Below, in pieces: positions 51,298 through 59,833 of a DNA stretch of 64,000 nt. The position numbers and the translations under genes are program-made. Position 1 is the stretch's first letter. Each line of letters begins with the position of its first letter. The notes below the pieces were generated by a model. It saw only the letters and a program-made list of their open reading frames with translations. It searched no databases and had not been told where the DNA came from. The stretch covers positions 62,001 to 126,000 of the forward strand of contig JAGKSB010000009.1 in NCBI GenBank assembly GCA_017942165.1. The letters are read 5' to 3'. Source of the stretch: Rhinopithecimicrobium faecis. GTDB taxonomy: Bacteria > Bacteroidota > Bacteroidia > Sphingobacteriales > Sphingobacteriaceae.

Positions 51298-53289
51298 TTA
51301 TTTTGCGCCTTCATTTGCTACCAAAGGCCATCCTGGATTCTGATAGATCACAGAATTTGCAGCATTTCCATCTACCGAAGTAATGGTAAAATGATTTAAG
51401 GCTATAGGATTTAAATAATGAGCACTAATCCAGCTGTAGCCATTCAATACAAAGTTTGTATTGGTGACATTGATACGATAAGGACGAAGATAAGAACTTT
51501 CTGATGCTAAAGATACGTTAGCTGTCTTTCCGGCTACGCCGGGCTGAATTAACTTGGTAGCACCTTTTTCATCATTATACCAGTTTTTCATCGGCCCCCA
51601 TAGTTTCATTCCCTCAATTATATAAGGCGTCGTTGCCAACTGATCTAATGCTCTCCAGCGTCTTAAATCATTCATACGAAAGCCTTCAGAAATCAATTCC
51701 AAACGGCGTTCTCTTCGGATATTAAACAAGGTCTTATCGGTCAATAGTTGACCTTTACTGTATGCTGCTAAATCACGTTTAGCTTCTTCCTGCATATTCG
51801 TAGCCTGTATCGTCTTAGCATAATCTGGATCTACGCCCGCTCTATTTCTAATAGCTGCCCAATAAGCACTCGCTTTAGCATCTAAACTTCCGGACAACAA
51901 ATAAGCAGCCTCGATATAATTCAAATAAGCTTCCACAGCTCTAAAAACGATAGAACCTGAAACTCCTGTTTGTCCTTCAGAATGCTTGTAGGTATAGCTT
52001 AAGCCCTTTTTTAAGCCGTAACCTGTTACATATTTCGTTTCATTTAGACCGATAATATCAGGATATCCTTCCGTCAATGGCTTACCCGTAGCTGATAATT
52101 GATCCGTATATAATAAGTCCCCCGGTGCTTTCATAAATAGCTGAAGACGGTTATCTCTATCCTTCTTTACGATGGAGATGGAATCATCACCCGCGTAGCC
52201 AGCGTTATTCGCGTAAATTGGTAGCCCATTAGCCATGGTAAAACTCTCGACAACCCCTTTTGTAAAACCAGTGTTTCCACCATTACGATTAATATAGTGA
52301 TTGACAGTATGCATGATGCCTAAGCCTAAATCAAAACTTCTCCAAAGAAGAACTTCATTATAAGATTCTAAGTTTTCATCGCCAAACATTTTAAAATATG
52401 GATTAGCACTTGAATTGTATCCATTATCTTTGGTATTACTTGTCAACCCAATTCCATCGGCTACTTTCTGTGCCGCATCTTTAGCTTGCTCTAAAAAGAA
52501 CTTTGACTCTTGATCGGCATTCAGTCGAAAATTAGGGTTAGACTTAGCTCCAGGCCAGGAGTTCCCTCCCGGAACGAAGGCAGTTTCGGCATGATATTTC
52601 AGCCAAGAACCTTCAAATAGGGCTACTCTAGACTTAAATAATAAGGCGGCATTTCTAGAAATTCGGCGTTTCCCACTTGGGGACACATCCTTTAATAAAG
52701 TAATTGCAGAATCTAGGTCCGATAAGATAAAACGCGCGACTTCATTACGAGGACTTCTTACAGAAGCAGCCGTCAACTGCGCTAAGTCATCCTTTAAATT
52801 AGTCTTTATTATTGGGAAGTCACCCAGTGCTTGTAATTTATTGAAGTACTCATAAGCTCTTAAAAAATAGGCCTCACCAATATAATGATCGATGTTAACA
52901 GCGTTTCCAGAAATACTATTACTTTTCCATTTAGGAACTGTATTTTCAATAAAGTAGTTGATATTAAATATTTGTGCGAAATTCCAATCACCATCCACTG
53001 CCGGTACTCTCCATTCTCCAGGGGTCCATCGGGAGGCATAAGAAGAAGTAGCCTGATTATCGGTATGATTATCATTCGCAAAAGTACCTACACCCCAACC
53101 ACCGTGAGAAGGGAAATTATATCTCCCTAAAGTATAAGCTGCTAAGTCTGCCTCCGTATTCAAGTAGTCAGAAGGCGTTACATTGGATAGTGGTAGTCTA
53201 TCAAGGTATTTATTACAGGAAAATAATCCAGTTGTAGTAACGCATAAAACTATTAAACGGTAGAAAGTATGTTTATATTTAAAATTCAT
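51298..53289 (-). CDS. SusD/RagB family lipoprotein (locus 3)
   Basis: 663 residues, longer than usual. Lipobox TTGLFSC (Cys25), then NKYLDRLPLSNVTPSDYLNT. SusD text includes EAYFLRAYEYFNKLQALGDF, SIVFRAVEAYLNYIEAAYLL, NIRRERRLELISEGFRMNDL and the ending YQNPGWPLVANEG. Surface ligand-binding partner of the SusC encoded 10 nt upstream. The neighbourhood of sulfatase and two fucosidases suggests a fucosylated, possibly sulfated glycan. Confidence 0.95.
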   Translation of the reverse strand: MNFKYKHTFYRLIVLCVTTTGLFSCNKYLDRLPLSNVTPSDYLNTEADLAAYTLGRYNFPSHGGWGVGTFANDNHTDNQATSSYASRWTPGEWRVPAVDGDWNFAQIFNINYFIENTVPKWKSNSISGNAVNIDHYIGEAYFLRAYEYFNKLQALGDFPIIKTNLKDDLAQLTAASVRSPRNEVARFILSDLDSAITLLKDVSPSGKRRISRNAALLFKSRVALFEGSWLKYHAETAFVPGGNSWPGAKSNPNFRLNADQESKFFLEQAKDAAQKVADGIGLTSNTKDNGYNSSANPYFKMFGDENLESYNEVLLWRSFDLGLGIMHTVNHYINRNGGNTGFTKGVVESFTMANGLPIYANNAGYAGDDSISIVKKDRDNRLQLFMKAPGDLLYTDQLSATGKPLTEGYPDIIGLNETKYVTGYGLKKGLSYTYKHSEGQTGVSGSIVFRAVEAYLNYIEAAYLLSGSLDAKASAYWAAIRNRAGVDPDYAKTIQATNMQEEAKRDLAAYSKGQLLTDKTLFNIRRERRLELISEGFRMNDLRRWRALDQLATTPYIIEGMKLWGPMKNWYNDEKGATKLIQPGVAGKTANVSLASESSYLRPYRINVTNTNFVLNGYSWISAHYLNPIALNHFTITSVDGNAANSVIYQNPGWPLVANEGAK

Positions 53290-53299
53290 GATTAACTAA

Positions 53300-56200
53300 T
53301 TAAAAGTTTACGTTAAGACCAAAAGAATACACGGTAGAGAATGGATACGTCTTTCCGTCATTCCATCCACCTAAACCTACTGTTTCAGGGTCGAATACTT
53401 TTGCCATCTTCGTGAAGGTCAATAAGTTTTCTCCTGAAAGGTAAAATCTAACCTTCGAGATGCCTAATTTCGAAAGTGACGCTTGTGGCAACGTGTAACC
53501 TATTTGCGCATTCTTTAAACGTAGATAAGCGGCATTTTGAATATAGCGCGTTTGTGTAAGTTGATTTTTTGTAGAGTTGAAATAAGGACGCGGTAAATAA
53601 GAATCCTTATTAATCTCCAAAATTCCATTTTGAACCATTGCGGAGTTTTCATCTCTAAAGAAATCCATATTTTCTTTAAAACCAGCAGATTGCCACATAC
53701 CACTTTGTGCTCCCCAGAAATAAGGCCCATTAGGCATATGATCTCTTTTTCCTACACCTTGAAAGAATGCTCTAACGTCAAATCCTTTGTAACTAGCCTG
53801 CAAGTCTAGGCTATATCGATATCTCGGTTGATTATTTCCGATGATAGAAATATCTCCAGGATTTCCTAAGCTATTGGCACCATTATTTACCTGACCATCA
53901 CCATTCAAGTCTGTATACATAATATCACCCGCCTGCCATCTCGAACCAAAAGATTGGGTTGTAGTGGCCAAATGTGCATCCATCTCTGCCTGTGTCTTAG
54001 CAATTCCGATGGATGTATAGCCCCATATTTCCCCTACTCTTCTGCCATCGTACCAATTGTTTAAATTTCCATTAAAATTGGGGTATTTTGTTACCGTTTG
54101 CTTATCATCTGACAAGACTCCCGTAATGCTGTATGTTAAACCACCAATTTTATCTCTCCAAGAAACTTGCAACTCAAATCCTTTGGAATTCATTTCAGCA
54201 TTATTTACGCGTGGCACAGTAGTTCCTAAAACTGCTGGTAAGTCCGGAGCTGGACCTATCATATTGAAGGTGTTACGCTGGTAAATCTCCGCAACGATAT
54301 TCATTCTATTCGAGAAAGTTTGAATATCAAGGCCGACATTCCAACTCTTTACGCGCTCCCATGTCAATGACGAAGCAATTAAGCCTGGGGCACTAGCCAC
54401 ATTGGGCTTCTCAGGGCCTATCAACCATGTTCCAGCATTGATATTAACTGGCATCGTAGCATAGAAAGGGTATAAGTTGTCCGTATATTGATTACCTAAC
54501 TCCCCATAGGAACCGCGAAGTTTAAACATCGAAACTTGCTCTTTCCATGGAAAGAATGACTCGTTAGCAACATTCCATCCTAAGGATACCGAAGGAAATA
54601 GGTTCCATCGTAAATCACTTGGAAACCGGGAGGAGCCATCATATCTACCATTCACCTCGGCCAAATAACGATCCTTATAGCTGTAATTAATTCGACCAAA
54701 AAATCCTGCCGTAGACCAGTGCTGATAACCTCCAGCGACACTCGGATTAGATGTTGCGGTATTTAATGTAGGGATATTGTCCGTTATTAGACCTACTCTA
54801 CTGCCTAATAAATTTCGATATTTGTTGAGCTCTGAATTAAAACCTAGCAAGGCTTTAAACTCGTGGTCAGTATTAACTTTAAAAGTATAATCGGTAAAGA
54901 AATTCGTACTAAAGTATTCATCTTTTTGGTTAAATTCCGATACGAAACTATATCCCGCAGCATTCGAGCCTACAGCCAAACCATAAGGATTACTATTTAC
55001 ATCATAAGCATATGCTTTCGTAATATCGGAGTGATTATTTTCACTAATAATTCGGTAATTAACATTACCAACGATATTCCATCCTTTCAGGGGTTTAACA
55101 GTCAATTGTAGCTGTTGATATAAGAAGTCTTTTTGCGTTCTCGCGCGCCCACCATCCAACAATTGCGCTATTTCTGAGGGATCCGTATAATAACCATTTT
55201 CATCTTTTACAGGAACTGTAGGCCAGCGACGTGCTATATTATGATAGAATAAATCGTTCATATGAACAGGCTTATCATAGTCTTCACGTACAAATCGGGT
55301 ATTGGACATAAAGTCCACCTTTTCACTAACTTTCGCATTAATCTTATTACTAAAAGAGTAACGTTGGAAATTATCATTGGCATAACGGTTTAACCCATTT
55401 TGATCCATATAATTCCCTGAAGTGTAGAAATTAAATTTCTCGTTACCACCATTAGCACTCATGGAATGCTCCTGAGAGGTGGTATAATCACGGTAAAATT
55501 CGTCAAACCAATTGGTGTTCGCATTGGAACCCGTATAATATTGCCATCTGTTGCTCGGGTCTGCTACCGTAGGCGTCGTTATTTCACCCTTTTGATAAGC
55601 ATCAATGCGATCTAACACTACTTGAGTAAATTTTGCAGCTTCACCATCATTAGCCGCCACTTCATTGTAGTAATTGGCAAATGTTTTGGAATCTAACATG
55701 GTGGGAAGACCGCGGGGTTTGCCAAGGCGTACATTGTTACTGTAGTTGACATTTATTTTACCATTTTTTCCCGTTTTCGTTGTAATCAAGATGACACCAA
55801 ATGGTGCTCTAGAGCCATAAATAGCCGATGCTGCAGCATCCTTTAAGACGGTAATATTATCAATATCCTGCGGATTGAGGGCATTCATATCCCCTTCCAT
55901 ACCGTCAATAAGTACTAATACAGAAGATCTAGAACCTACCCCGATAGTTCCTGACCCACGAACATTCACACTCATGGTTTGATTTAATTCACCACCTAGG
56001 CCACTCGTTTGCACGTTCAAACCGGGAATTAATCCTTGTAAAGCTTGTGTTGCATTTTGCACGGGCCGTGATTCTAAGTCTTCACCTTTAATTGTGGAAA
56101 CTGCCCCTGTTAGGTGAGATTTCTTTTGTGTACCATAGCCCACTACGACCACTTCCTCAAGTGATTTATTATCACTAATTAATGAAATAGCGTTCAAGTT

Positions 56201-56608
56201 ATCGTTCACATTCTTCTCTTGAGAAAGGTATCCCACAAAAGTAAATTCAAGAACTGCATTCGAACTTTTTACATTGATTTTAAATGCACCGTTAGTGGAA
56301 GTCAGAACGATATTATTCGTACCCTTCTCCTTCACGGTGACGCCAGCAATAGGCTTACCCTCCGTATCGGAGACAAATCCTTCTTTTACAAGCTGAAAAA
56401 TTCCGGGTGTAGTAGCCTTAGATTCTATATTTACAGGACTAGAAAAGAGTCCCGAGGGGTTCGCTGTATTTCCATAGGAATAACCATGTAATGCTAGCAG
56501 CGAAAGTGCTAAGATAGAATAGCTTTTTTTCGAAAACCGAAGTTGACTACATTCTTTGGTCAATCGATTGCCATGAGAAAAAGCACTCCTAAAAGTGTTT
56601 TTGGACAT
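53300..56608 (-). CDS. SusC/RagA TonB-dependent receptor without STN domain (locus 3)
   Basis: 1102 residues. Signal region (to about residue 48, ILALSLLALHGYSYG), an extended linker, CarboxypepD_reg domain (about 74-155, GFVSDTEGKPIAGVTVKEKG), plug (VGYGTQKKSHLTGAVSTIKG, LNPQDIDNITVLKDAAASAI, YGSRAPFGVILITTKTGKNG) and barrel ending VYSFGLNVNF. No STN domain is present, so it is not expected to signal through FecR. It imports locus 3 oligosaccharides with its SusD. It is divergent from the sulfatase gene, sharing a 309-nt promoter region. Confidence 0.95.
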   Translation of the reverse strand: MSKNTFRSAFSHGNRLTKECSQLRFSKKSYSILALSLLALHGYSYGNTANPSGLFSSPVNIESKATTPGIFQLVKEGFVSDTEGKPIAGVTVKEKGTNNIVLTSTNGAFKINVKSSNAVLEFTFVGYLSQEKNVNDNLNAISLISDNKSLEEVVVVGYGTQKKSHLTGAVSTIKGEDLESRPVQNATQALQGLIPGLNVQTSGLGGELNQTMSVNVRGSGTIGVGSRSSVLVLIDGMEGDMNALNPQDIDNITVLKDAAASAIYGSRAPFGVILITTKTGKNGKINVNYSNNVRLGKPRGLPTMLDSKTFANYYNEVAANDGEAAKFTQVVLDRIDAYQKGEITTPTVADPSNRWQYYTGSNANTNWFDEFYRDYTTSQEHSMSANGGNEKFNFYTSGNYMDQNGLNRYANDNFQRYSFSNKINAKVSEKVDFMSNTRFVREDYDKPVHMNDLFYHNIARRWPTVPVKDENGYYTDPSEIAQLLDGGRARTQKDFLYQQLQLTVKPLKGWNIVGNVNYRIISENNHSDITKAYAYDVNSNPYGLAVGSNAAGYSFVSEFNQKDEYFSTNFFTDYTFKVNTDHEFKALLGFNSELNKYRNLLGSRVGLITDNIPTLNTATSNPSVAGGYQHWSTAGFFGRINYSYKDRYLAEVNGRYDGSSRFPSDLRWNLFPSVSLGWNVANESFFPWKEQVSMFKLRGSYGELGNQYTDNLYPFYATMPVNINAGTWLIGPEKPNVASAPGLIASSLTWERVKSWNVGLDIQTFSNRMNIVAEIYQRNTFNMIGPAPDLPAVLGTTVPRVNNAEMNSKGFELQVSWRDKIGGLTYSITGVLSDDKQTVTKYPNFNGNLNNWYDGRRVGEIWGYTSIGIAKTQAEMDAHLATTTQSFGSRWQAGDIMYTDLNGDGQVNNGANSLGNPGDISIIGNNQPRYRYSLDLQASYKGFDVRAFFQGVGKRDHMPNGPYFWGAQSGMWQSAGFKENMDFFRDENSAMVQNGILEINKDSYLPRPYFNSTKNQLTQTRYIQNAAYLRLKNAQIGYTLPQASLSKLGISKVRFYLSGENLLTFTKMAKVFDPETVGLGGWNDGKTYPFSTVYSFGLNVNF

Positions 56609-56917
56609 AATTTTGGTATTAGGTTTAAGTAATTAGGTTTAGGTTATTATGTTTTTCATAATGAGATTACAAATATGTAATAAAGTATTATAAAAGCAAA
56701 ATAAATTAGAAAAATAGTATAAATATGTGTTATTAAAACATTTTCCAAAAGAATCACCACAATTAAATAGTAACAACCATTAAATAGCTACCTATTTTAA
56801 TAAAAACATAGCAACAGAACCCCCTATTACGGCAAATAAAATTCACTTTGTTTTCAATACACTAAAAATAAATAACAATAAATACCTAACTTTATAAACA
56901 AGACCTAACCTACTTCG
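56609..56917. promoter_or_regulatory. divergent promoter region, locus 3 susC and sulfatase
   Basis: 309 nt, strongly AT-rich. On the susC side the direct repeat ATTAGGTTTA occurs at 56618-56627 and 56632-56641, inside the susC leader. On the sulfatase side TAACTTTA (56887-56894) is one mismatch from TAnnTTTG, 24 nt before the ATG. No regulator gene lies within locus 3 in this window. Confidence 0.5.
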
Positions 56918-58342
56918 ATGAACAAACTTTTCTTAATTGCATGCTGCTTATTAGCAATTAATTTTAACTCCAAAGCTCAGCTAAAGAGACCAAATATTGT
57001 ATTTATCCTTGCTGATGACTTAGGTATTGGTGATTTAGGTGCTTATGGACAAAGTAAAATTAAAACGCCGAATTTAGATAAGCTTGCTGATGAAGGGATG
57101 CGTTTCACGCAATTCTATGCCGGAACATCTGTATGTGCGCCATCTAGAGCTTCATTGATGACAGGTAAGCATACAGGACATGCCTATATCCGAGGAAATA
57201 AAGAAATTGAACCCGAGGGGCAAGAGCCATTAGCAGATTCCATTCGTACATTTGCCATGGATTTACAGAAAGCAGGTTACAAGACAGGGGCTTTCGGTAA
57301 ATGGGGATTAGGCATGGTAGGGACTTCTGGAGATCCGAATAGGAAAGGTTTTGACACGTTCTACGGCTATAATTGTCAACGACAATCGCACCGCTACTAC
57401 CCGACGCATCTGTGGCACAATAGCGAACGAATAACCCTTCAGGGCAATGACCTAACAGCAAAAATAAGTTATGCCCCGGAATTAATTCAAGCGCAGACTC
57501 TTGCATTTATTGAGGAGCATAAAGATCAGCCATTTTTCCTATTTGTTCCCACCGTCCTACCGCATGCTGAGCTTGCAGGCCCCGCGGATGAGTTTTACGC
57601 CATGTATAGCGATGCTTTTCCCGAAAAAATGCATCAGGGGGATGACTATGGAGCATCGGCAACAGTAGCAGGCTATGCTTCTGTAGAAAAGCCGCGTGCC
57701 ACCTTTGCTGCCATGGTTTCACGAATGGATCATTATATAGGTCAGATAATTAATAAATTGGAGGTTTTAGGACTACGTGAAAATACCATTCTTATATTTT
57801 CAAGTGATAATGGTGCGCACCGTGAAGGAGGAGCCGACCCTGACTTTTTCAACAGTACCGCGGGATATAAAGGCACTAAAAGATCCCTATATGAGGGGGG
57901 AATACGTACACCTCTACTGATTAATTGGAAAAATAAAATCGCTCCAGGACAGGTAAATAACCATATTGGCGCTTTCTGGGATATGTTTAGCACCCTAAAT
58001 GCATTGGCATCCTACAAGTCTACAGCGGCGACAGACGGCCTATCTTTATTACCAACGATCTTAAAAGAAGGGAAGCAAAGGAAGCATGCATACCTCTATT
58101 GGGAGTTTCATGAAGATGGAGGGCGACAAGCCGTGCTCTATAAGGGGTGGAAGCTGATAAAGCAAAAGGTGAAAGCACCAAAAGACACCTATTTGGAATT
58201 ATATCAGCTGGAAAAGGATCCTCAAGAAAAAAATAATTTAATACTTGAAAATAAACGGATGGCAAAGAAGCTCTCCAAAATTATGGACTTAGCGCACAGT
58301 GAAAGTGCTCTCTATCCATTTATAGCTCCTCCAATATTTTAA
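56918..58342 (+). CDS. S1 family sulfatase (exported)
   Basis: 474 residues with a signal peptide (to about residue 20, NFNSKAQ). The formylglycine site is Cys73 in SVCAPSRASLMTGKHTG (C-x-P-S-R). Metal-binding and active-site segments are NIVFILADDLGIGDLGAYGQ, KTGAFGKWGLG, and SSDNGAHREGG. The Cys-type site requires oxidation by a maturation enzyme encoded elsewhere. It removes sulfate esters from a glycan in the periplasm or at the surface, making the sugars accessible to the fucosidases downstream. It is divergent from susC. Confidence 0.95.
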   Translation: MNKLFLIACCLLAINFNSKAQLKRPNIVFILADDLGIGDLGAYGQSKIKTPNLDKLADEGMRFTQFYAGTSVCAPSRASLMTGKHTGHAYIRGNKEIEPEGQEPLADSIRTFAMDLQKAGYKTGAFGKWGLGMVGTSGDPNRKGFDTFYGYNCQRQSHRYYPTHLWHNSERITLQGNDLTAKISYAPELIQAQTLAFIEEHKDQPFFLFVPTVLPHAELAGPADEFYAMYSDAFPEKMHQGDDYGASATVAGYASVEKPRATFAAMVSRMDHYIGQIINKLEVLGLRENTILIFSSDNGAHREGGADPDFFNSTAGYKGTKRSLYEGGIRTPLLINWKNKIAPGQVNNHIGAFWDMFSTLNALASYKSTAATDGLSLLPTILKEGKQRKHAYLYWEFHEDGGRQAVLYKGWKLIKQKVKAPKDTYLELYQLEKDPQEKNNLILENKRMAKKLSKIMDLAHSESALYPFIAPPIF

Positions 58343-58753
58343 GTTTTTCTTTAGCAATTTTTTGAAGAGCTTGCCAGCGTGAATTTAGAAGTAGATACAA
58401 ATCGGGAGCTTGGGAAAGTCGTCATCACTGTGTCGTACTTTCCCCTTCACATCAGCGATAAATTCTCCTTAATTATAGTATTTAGTATTTCGCAGGTTTT
58501 CATGTTTAACCAATTAAAGGGTTCGTCCTTAATAAGGATATTTTTTTACCGTATTAAGATCAGCACCATTTTCTTAAAGAATTACAACATCAGTATTTCG
58601 AGGCGAATGAAATATTTCAAGGCATCTAATCTACAACCTTTAATATGCAGTTAAAAGCTTTTTAATAGGCCTCCCAAATAGAAGAAATAGGGAATGCTAA
58701 GGATAATTTTCTGTATATTTAAATTCTCGGGATTACCCCTATTATTAAAAACT
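58343..58753. other. intergenic region between sulfatase and OYE-family gene
   Basis: 411 nt. A 91-codon frame starting at GTG (58379) looks unnatural (IIVFSISQVFMFNQ) and is not called. Short minus-strand stretches look more protein-like, for example RGKYDTVMTTFPSSR, but are broken by stops; a decayed gene is possible. No clear terminator was found. Confidence 0.4.
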
Positions 58754-59815
58754 ATGAGCATATTATATTCTTCCTTAGCATTAAAGCAAAAAACTTTAGA
58801 AACGCGTTTGGTAGTTTCACCGATGTGTCAGTATACAGCTGTTGATGGATATGCCAACCATTGGCATCTGGTACATTTAGGACAATTTGCCGCAGGAAAG
58901 GCATCGACAATTCTTCAAGAAGCAACGGCCATTCTTCCGGAGGGCAGAATTTCCTATGGAGATTTAGGCCTATGGCAGGATGATCAAATTCCAGCCTTAA
59001 AAGACATCGTCGATTTTGTGCATCAGCAGGGTTCACTAATCGGTATACAGCTTGCCCATGCCGGGCGGAAAGCTTCCCATGACAAGCCCTGGCTATCACG
59101 CCATCAGCTCGCCCCTAGCGATACAAATGGTTGGCAAACGGTAGCTCCATCGGCGCTGTCTTTCCAGGAAAGTGATATGGTGCCCGAAGCGCTCGATGGC
59201 GCAGGCATACAGAAAATCGTCAAGGCCTTTCAAGAAGCTGCGAAACGCGCTGTAGAAGCGGGCTATGACATCATCGAAATTCATGCCGCGCATGGCTACT
59301 TAATACATCAATTCTTGTCGCCCTTGAGCAACCAGCGTACCGATGCCTATGGGGGGTCCTTTGAAAATAGAATTCGCCTCTTACTGGAGATTATTGAAGC
59401 CGTGAACACCGTTATACAGCAGCAGTCACTATGGCTGCGTATTTCCGCTACCGACTGGGCCGCAGGGGGATGGGATATCGAAGAGTCTGTGCTGCTCGCT
59501 CAGCGCGTACAAGCCTTAGGCGTCGAGGTCATCGATGTATCCACGGGAGGGAATGTACTTCATCAAGAGATTCCTATCGCAGCGAACTATCAGGTCCCTT
59601 TTGCTGCGCGCATAAAAGAGGAGTCAGAGCTTATAACAGGTGCCGTAGGACTTATAAAAACCGCTTCGCAGGCCGAAGCGATCTTACAAAAAAAGCAGGC
59701 AGATTTAATATTTATAGGAAGGGGATTTCTAGAAAATCCACATCTGGCTATGCAGTTTGCAAAAGACTTAGGATTGGACTTCCCCTGGTCGAAGCAATAT
59801 GAGCGAGCAAAATAG
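58754..59815 (+). CDS. Old Yellow Enzyme family NADH:flavin oxidoreductase (NamA/YqjM-like)
   Basis: 353 residues from the ATG at 58754; the frame extends 20 codons upstream without protein-like text. FMN-binding TIM barrel of the thermophilic-like OYE class: SPMCQYTAVDGYANHWHLVH with Cys25 and Tyr27, IQLAHAGRKAS, IHAAHGYLIHQFLSPLSNQR with the paired His residues, TDAYGGSFENR, and IFIGRGFLENPHLA near the end. It reduces activated C=C bonds with NAD(P)H. It sits between the sulfatase and the fucosidase genes but has no obvious glycan role, so it may be a bystander. Confidence 0.95.
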   Translation: MSILYSSLALKQKTLETRLVVSPMCQYTAVDGYANHWHLVHLGQFAAGKASTILQEATAILPEGRISYGDLGLWQDDQIPALKDIVDFVHQQGSLIGIQLAHAGRKASHDKPWLSRHQLAPSDTNGWQTVAPSALSFQESDMVPEALDGAGIQKIVKAFQEAAKRAVEAGYDIIEIHAAHGYLIHQFLSPLSNQRTDAYGGSFENRIRLLLEIIEAVNTVIQQQSLWLRISATDWAAGGWDIEESVLLAQRVQALGVEVIDVSTGGNVLHQEIPIAANYQVPFAARIKEESELITGAVGLIKTASQAEAILQKKQADLIFIGRGFLENPHLAMQFAKDLGLDFPWSKQYERAK

Positions 59816-59833
59816 ACTCCTCTTTATCAGGCC

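Noticed and set aside
58379..58654. 91-codon open frame starting at GTG
   Set aside because: Composition is unlike the neighbours, there is no ribosome site or family resemblance, and AT-rich intergenic DNA easily gives such a frame.
59431..59802. 123-codon plus-strand frame inside the OYE gene
   Set aside because: It is a frame-shifted shadow of the OYE-family gene, rich in Arg/Ser/Gly with no domain features.
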